Shown piece after piece: positions 6,790 to 13,700 of a stretch of DNA of 25,907 bases. This DNA is from JBAYGJ01 sp041649335. GTDB lineage: Bacteria > Patescibacteriota > Patescibacteriia > UBA10025 > JAHIVO01. The stretch is taken from positions 1-25,907 of the forward strand of contig JBAZNF010000016.1 in the NCBI GenBank assembly GCA_041649335.1, written 5' to 3'. The notes below the pieces were generated by a model. The model had not been told where the DNA came from and did no database searches. It saw nothing but the letters and a program-made list of their open reading frames with translations. A program made the translations under genes and the position numbers. Each line of letters begins with the position of its first letter. Position 1 is the stretch's first letter.

Positions 6790-7695
6790 ATGTCACTTTT
6801 TTTTGTGAGTAAAAATAAAAATGAAAACAGCCAAAATATGCCATCCGGCAACGCTGAATCGCCTGAGACAAATGATTTTGATATACAAAGACGGAAAAGA
6901 GTTTTCGGCGGGTTGGCCGTTTTTATCGTTTTAGTCCTGGCTTTCAGCGTCTGGCAGACAGGCCGGCAATTGAAGCGTCCTTTCCAAAAAGAGCAAACCA
7001 ACTCAGCAGTAGCTGCGGCTAATACGGCGCAAACTCCGACAAACCAGGTCTCTGCCTCTACACTGGAAAGCCTGCGGTCAAAAGATACTGACCAGGACGG
7101 TATTACCGATTATGACGAGTTATACGTCTATCATACGAGTCCGTATTTGAGCGATAGTGACAGCGACGGCATTTCGGATAAGGCGGAGATTGACCAGGGT
7201 GCTGACCCAAACTGCCCGACCGGACAGGCCTGCAGCCGGGAGACGACAAACACCAACGCGAGTTCGCTGGCTAACGCAAATGCCCAGACAGATTTGACGA
7301 ATGGGTTGCTCGATACCGGCCAGAATCTGTCTGCCGACCAGCTGCGCTCGATTTTGCGGGATTCGGGAGTTTCAGAATCAGATTTGAGCCAGGTGGACGA
7401 TGCGTCATTGCTTGACCTGTACCAACAGACCCTGGCAGAGCAGGAGGGCACGACAACAGACACTAATACGGCGGGCACCAATGATGTCACGTTAAATGTG
7501 AATGCGGCCGACCAGACGGTGTCATATGATGACCTGAAGAACCTTTCCATCACGGACATACGATATTTGCTGGTGCAAAGCGGAGTCCCGCAGGATTCCC
7601 TGGACCAGGTTGATGACGATACCCTGCGCCAGATTTATCTGGACAGCCTGGAGCAGAACGCGCAGACGACCGGGGTTACCAATACGAATTCGTAG
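6790..7695 (+). CDS. Single-pass membrane protein with thrombospondin-type-3 Ca-binding loops
   Basis: The 301-residue protein has a short charged N-terminus, one hydrophobic helix at about 38-57 (FGGLAVFIVLVLAFSVWQTG), then an exported Thr/Asn/Gln-rich region. Two EF-hand-like Ca loops of thrombospondin-type-3 style follow: DTDQDGITDYDE (from residue 99) and DSDSDGISDKAE (from residue 122). Two copies of a 39-residue helical unit follow at about 180-218 and 252-290 (LSADQLRSILRDSGV / LSITDIRYLLVQSGV). The topology is probably N-in, C-out. Start 6790 fits the promoter's predicted TSS; an internal ATG at 6838 is less likely. It is the first gene of the presumed operon, 30 nt before the giant gene. 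Confidence 0.85.
   Translation: MSLFFVSKNKNENSQNMPSGNAESPETNDFDIQRRKRVFGGLAVFIVLVLAFSVWQTGRQLKRPFQKEQTNSAVAAANTAQTPTNQVSASTLESLRSKDTDQDGITDYDELYVYHTSPYLSDSDSDGISDKAEIDQGADPNCPTGQACSRETTNTNASSLANANAQTDLTNGLLDTGQNLSADQLRSILRDSGVSESDLSQVDDASLLDLYQQTLAEQEGTTTDTNTAGTNDVTLNVNAADQTVSYDDLKNLSITDIRYLLVQSGVPQDSLDQVDDDTLRQIYLDSLEQNAQTTGVTNTNS
7327..7659 (+). repeat. Two divergent copies of a 39-residue helical unit (7327-7443, 7543-7659)
   Basis: Within the 301-aa membrane protein. The units share the pattern LS..D.R..L..SGV....L.QVDD..L..IY...LEQ and are separated by a Thr/Asn-rich linker of 33 residues. The duplication is clear in protein but diverged in DNA, so it is old. It may be a small protein-binding fold; no named family recognised. 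Confidence 0.75.
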
Positions 7696-7725
7696 AAATA
7701 TTAATTTCAGTACTAATCGCTTCGC

Positions 7726-10700
7726 ATGGCGAAAGGTATAAAAAAATTCAATAAAAAACAGCGGTGGGTCCTCTTAGGGGCGCTGGTTTTTTTCGCTGTC
7801 CAGCTTGTCCTGCCGGCCGCTTTCGCGCCGAGGCAGGTCCGTGCCATCCTGGGCGCCGGTGATACGAGCGTGACCATCGGTGATATTCCCCGGACCATTA
7901 CCGAGAAGATCGCCACCGTGCTTAAGAAAGCCGCTGACGTCGCTTTCAAGAATATTTTGAAAAATTATTTAAATAATTTAGCCTATAATACCGCGACAAA
8001 AATCGTGACGGGTAAGCCCGGCCAAAAGCCGCTCTGGCCGGAAAACCCGGAAAAATACCTGAAAGACGCCGCTGACGCGGCAGCCGGCGATTTACTCGAC
8101 TCCATCGCGTCCAGCCAGCTTGGCAAATCGACGTGCGCCGGGTATTCGTACCAAAAATGCGCCACGAATTCTGATTGCCCGCCGGTAGAGATGAAATGTC
8201 CGGTCGCCGTTGCCAACCAGGATTGTACTTCCAGTATTGAAGCGAAGAATAAATGCATCAGTCTGGGATGTACGCCCTATAGCTGTAATGACGGGGAAAG
8301 TTGCCCGCCGGATTCTTCAGATACCGATAAAGACCTTATTGCCGGGAAAGCCTATCTGATGCAGGGCGCGCCGGAATGCGTGGCCTCATTTTCACTCTGC
8401 ACGCCGCTTGATAAAACGCTGGGCGTCAGTCTGCCCCTGAAAGTCCAGCTGCAGGTCTTGGCGCGAAAAGACGTGACCGGGCAAACCGCCCCGCTCTACA
8501 CCTCAACCTGCCCGCTGTCCAGTATTATCAATAATTTTGAAAGCGCCACGACAGACTGGGACCCGAACCTGACCAGTACGGAGAAGTCCAAACTGTACCT
8601 GGCGGAAATTTCCAAGACATTCAATCCGCAATCCAGCCAGTTGGGCATATATTTTTCCATAGTAAATGAGACCGAGAAAACGGCCGCAGCCGCGGCCAAA
8701 GCGGCGGAATTCGCGAAAACAATAACCGGGCCTTTTGACTCGATCATCAACCCGATTTCAAAAACCGTAAAAACTCCCGGACCGCTGGTGGAAAAAATCG
8801 CCAGTGACCTGCCCGTAGAAGCCCTGAAGCCGTTGTACATCCAGACCGGTACCCGGATCGCTGATGCCATCGGTACGTTCACGAACACGTTGGCGTCCAA
8901 GCTTATCGAGAAGTACTTGACTAAAGGTTTGGCACCATCCAATGCCGGTACGAAAAAAACTGTTGGTTCCGGACCCCGTGGCGTGGACATCTTCGGTACG
9001 TCTTCCGGCATTACCACAGCCAAGATCCAGTTTGCCGACCTGAAACAGACCGACTACGTAGTCGGCGGCGAACAGGATGTCCTGTCCAGCATCTCCAGCT
9101 GTCCGGACTCCAAGGACCCGACGCCGGATACTTGCGTCATCGACAGCCGTTTTTCTACGGCCATCGAGCAGAAAATGACCGTTCAGGAGGCACTGGACGC
9201 CGGGCTCCTCGATGGCTCGAAAATATTCGGATACAACGCGAGTGGTGTGGAGCCGTTATACTATGATGGATATCCGTACCGGAGCCTGGTGATTTTACGG
9301 AAATACCGCGTCATACCGGTCGGCTGGGAATTAGCGGCAGATTATATCCGTAAACTGAACGGCGGAAATTATACCTTGAATTCCATTATCAAAGAGTATG
9401 CGAACGTTGATTCGCCGTTTTACCATTTAGTCGACCCGAATTGGGTGCTGAAACTGCCGGCCGTAACCTGCAATCGGGCCGGTGCCGGTGAAAAAATTGA
9501 TTCTCAGGAAACGGTCCAGCAGGTGGATACCAATAACGACGGTTTCATAGACAACAATGACGCCGCCGGGACGATTATCCAGCGCCAGAGCGATTATTGC
9601 GCTGACGAGCAGTCGTGCATCGCGGAAAACGACGACGGTTCCTGCAAGAAGTGGGGGTACTGTGTCGAGGAAAAGCCGATCTATAAGTTCAGCGGAACGG
9701 CGTGTGACCAGAACAGTGCGAGTTGCATGGCCCTCAGTACTGCCAGCGGACAGAGCGTGGCGTACCTGATGGATACTGTGGATACCAACGGCTGTACGGC
9801 GGACAATGCCGGCTGCCAGAATTATTGTCGTGACTGGGATGCCACAACAAACCGATGGACGTGCACGACCTTGCCGCCGCCGCAAGGGGGAGACCAGATC
9901 AACCTGAACCACAATGCCGGTACGTGCCAGGCCACCGGCGAAGGCTGTACCGAGCTGATGAGCGTGGCGAATCACGGGACGAACTTATTATTGAACTCAA
10001 ATTTTGAAATATTTGAAACAACTGGCGCAGGTAATTTTGACGGGGCCAAAGACGGGCCGCCCTATAATCCTGATTTATTCAGCAACTGGACCAGCGGACT
10101 GGAAGAAGGCGGCGTCCTCTGCGGCGACCATATGATTGCCGTTTCGGACACGTTTGACGGCCGGACTGCCAGCCGGATCCGGGCGTACGCTGACTGCCTA
10201 GCCACGCCGTTGCATGGCCATTGGACGATCGCCGACACGGTTGATGCCGGCAAACCAACCAATGGGCAAAGTTATACGCTGTCGTTTTACGCCAAGCAGG
10301 CCACCGATTCGGTGAACTGCAACCCCACAAGCGGGCAGGTTAACATCAGTCTCGGCCGGGCAATCGTGATCAATGGGGCAAACGTGCTCCAGAATCCCGA
10401 CGACCCGAACGGCACCTGGGATTACACGAGTTCCGCCACCATTACGGCTTCGCAAAACTGGGTTCGGTACGTGTATACCGGAACATTTACACTCATTCCT
10501 GATGATCAATGGGTATCTTTCGGCGGTCCGGGAACGCCGGCCATGAAAAATTTATTGACGCCGGTGCTGAGCCGACCGGCTGGTGATGCCTGTGATGTCA
10601 TTATTGACGATATCCAGTTGGAAATCGGTTCACTGACCGGTTACAAAGCGTACGAATCATCCCCGAAGACGTATTTAAAAATGCCTCCTGCATACCTGAA

Positions 10701-13700
10701 CTGTACGGGCAACGCGGCTACGGATGACGCCGCATGCGCCGATTACGCCCTGGTCTGCAAGCCGTCGGAAGTCGGCTGTGAAGCGTATACGTCGACAACC
10801 ACGTCACGCGTCGTGACCGGGACGATCACCAGTCCCAGCTCTTGCGACCCCAATAACCCCGCCTCATGCAACCAATGTCCGGCGGAATTCGTCGGCTGCC
10901 AGGCGTACCGGGAACTGCCGATCACCAGCATGCCCAACCGTCCAACCCGCGATCCGGTTTCGTTTATCGCCTCGACCGGGCTGTCCTGCCCGGCTACGGC
11001 CGTCGGTTGCGAAGAGTATACCAACCTGGAAACGCTTCAGCAGGGCGGCGAGGGCAAGGAATATTACAGCCACATCAGCCTGTGCGTAGACCCGAACGCG
11101 GCCAATATCAGGACCTACTATACCTGGGAAGGTTCTGATGAGTTCGGGTACCAGTTGAAAAAATATGATTTGAAGCAGAGCAATATCGACAATGCGCCAT
11201 GTACGAACGTCCTGCCCCAGAAAACCGACGGGGAGTACGACCCTGATGGAGCCGGCCCATTAGCTCCGGACGCGACCCTCAACTGGGCGAATTGCGTCGA
11301 TAACAGGACGGCGGACGTAAACGGGGACACGGTAATAGACAGCTCGGAAAATTTTACGGCCTCCTCGTGCGTCAACGTAGCGGACATTTGCCAGGCCGGG
11401 CTCTGTACTATCTCAGGCGTGTCGTGCTCCACGAACCGCGACTGCATCGACCACCAGCTGAAAAAGAACCTGGATTGCCGTGAGTTTTTTGACGCGCAGG
11501 GGAACATATATTACCGTGGGAAGTCGAAAGTCATTTTCTCGTCTGACCAGTGTAAAGCGTACCGGAATTCTAACGACGGCGCCAACATCCTGTACCATAT
11601 GGTTCCAAATCAGGGCGTGTCGTGCGAGGCGAACAACGTCGGCTGCCGGGCCTACAAGGGCAATGCCGGGGACAATATCCGCAACATTTATAGTACTGAT
11701 TTTGAAAACGGCGGCGTCAGCCCGTGGGTCGGCAACGGCATCTACAGCAATGAAGCCACCAATGTCGGCGGACATTCCATGCTGGTGGCCAACAGCGCCG
11801 CGTACCCAAACGTGGCCCAAAGCATCGGCATGGCCGAGGACCGGTCATATACCATCTCGTTTTTTGCCAAAGCCGCGGCCACTGATACGCCTGTCGGCGC
11901 GGCGCTGACGACCGTACCGGGCCTGGCTTTCTCCGGGCAGGCCGTGGCGCGGGCCGGCGACTGGAACGAGTATACGCTTGGGCCGCTGTATATCCCGCCC
12001 GGCACCGACTTAACCAGTGTCCAACTCCAGCTGTATTCCACCAACGCGTTTTACGTGGACAATATCGTCGTGACCGAAATATACCAGAATATTTACCTGA
12101 TCAAGGATTCATATACGATGTGTTCAGGCTACGAGGGGTGCGACTTGTACAAGGACCGTTCACTTAATACGCATTACCTCAAGTCGTTTACCAGCCTGTG
12201 CGGTCCGGACAAGGTGGGCTGCGAGGCGATGATTGACACGAAAAATTCGACCACGCCGGATCAGCTGACATATCCGATCACTTCCACTGTAAATGGTACC
12301 GTCCCGGCTGATTCCGTCGTTACCGTCGTCAATGACCCCAAGAAGAGCTGTGCCGCCACTGAAAAGGGATGCGAGCGCATGGGCAAGCCAAGCCTGGACT
12401 CCGATGGGAATATTGAGAATTTTTCCGACATGTACCTCCTCAATAATCCTGACAAATATGATTCCACCGTGTGCCTGAATACCGAAGTGGGCTGCCAGGC
12501 ATATACATCGGCGACCGGTTCGCAGTATTTTTTCAAGGATCCCGGCGCCAATACCTGTGAATACAAGAAAGTGACCGGCCAGACTGTCGCCGGCTGGTAC
12601 AAGACCGGCACGAAAGCCGGCCTGCCGGACTGCCCGATGACATCCGGATTCTGCTCCAGCGGCGATGATTACGGTAAACTGTGCACCAGTGACGCCGATT
12701 GCGCGAATATTCTCCCGGGCCAGGGCTGCCGGGTTTCAGACGGGATCAGGCAGATACCGTCCACCGGCTGGGTCGGGAACTGTTCGGCACAGAATTCGAC
12801 CTGTACCGAATACCGCGATCCGGAAGACCCGGTCGACACGACTGACCCGAATGCTACCAAGTATTGCGTTCCGCAGCTGCCGGACGGTGTGACGTACGTC
12901 GACGCGAATAATGTCGAACAGTTCGCCTGCCACGCGTACTACTACCAGTCGACCACGGTTGACCAGACTAGCTGCAACGGACTGGTAAACCGCGAAGAAG
13001 GCTGCCGGCTGTTCAACGACACGTCAAAATCAACCCTGACATATGACAGCCGCGAAGTGAAGGACGGCCAGACTCCAGAACCGTGCACTGACCCCACTAC
13101 CTGCAACGCTAATACGGTCGTCAAGGTGATCCGAGACCGCGTGTGCGGGCAGTGGCTGGATTGCTCCGAATACCTGCCGTTTACCAATAAGGATAATACC
13201 AAAGAACAGTTGTGCATCAGCCGCGAACTGTGCGACAAGATGGACCCGCAGACTGGCGAGTGTGTCCATCCGGTCCGGAGCGATCAGGTCAACCAGACCT
13301 ACAATACCCCGGCATTTGTCGACCAGATAAAAAACAAGTCGGGCATGGTCATTGCCGGGCTGGACTGGGGCCGGCGGTGCCAGAACAACGAGAACCTGAC
13401 CTGCGTCCAGGACAGCGATTGCGACCGGTGCAGCAATGACGCGACCCGCACGTGCGTCAATAATGCCCAGTGCCAAAATGGCGGGACCTGCCAGACCGGC
13501 AACACCTGTTCGCCGGACCAGAGCATCATCCAGGGCGATTTCCCCGTCCCGGCCATGGCTGAGGTCGGCGAAACGGCGTACACCGGCGAACTGATTACGA
13601 ACGGCAACTTTGGCGACAGCGACTATACGAAGAATAAAATACTGACCACGGCCCTGACGGCCGTTGTGGAAGTAGTGCCGCCAACGACCCCTACGACATA

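Larger units (their letters stand above)
9793..13173 (+). repeat. Interspersed Cys motif C-x(4-9)-GC-x-x-aromatic/hydrophobic, about 12 copies
   Basis: Copies include CTADNAGCQNY (9793), CQATGEGCTEL (about 9931), CKPSEVGCEAY (about 10756), CPAEFVGCQAY (about 10876), CPATAVGCEEY (about 10987), CEANNVGCRAY (about 11623), CSGYEGCDLY (about 12121), CGPDKVGCEAM (about 12199), CAATEKGCERM (about 12349), CLNTEVGCQAY (about 12472), CNGLVNREEGCRLF (about 12973) and the variants CSAQNSTCTEY and CGQWLDCSEY (13144-13173). They are spaced irregularly and partly interrupted by the jelly-roll modules. I do not know a named domain with this signature. Confidence 0.8.

Noticed and set aside
7696..7725. A separate promoter for the giant gene
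   Set aside because: The 30-nt gap contains no -35/-10 pair; cotranscription with the upstream gene is simpler.
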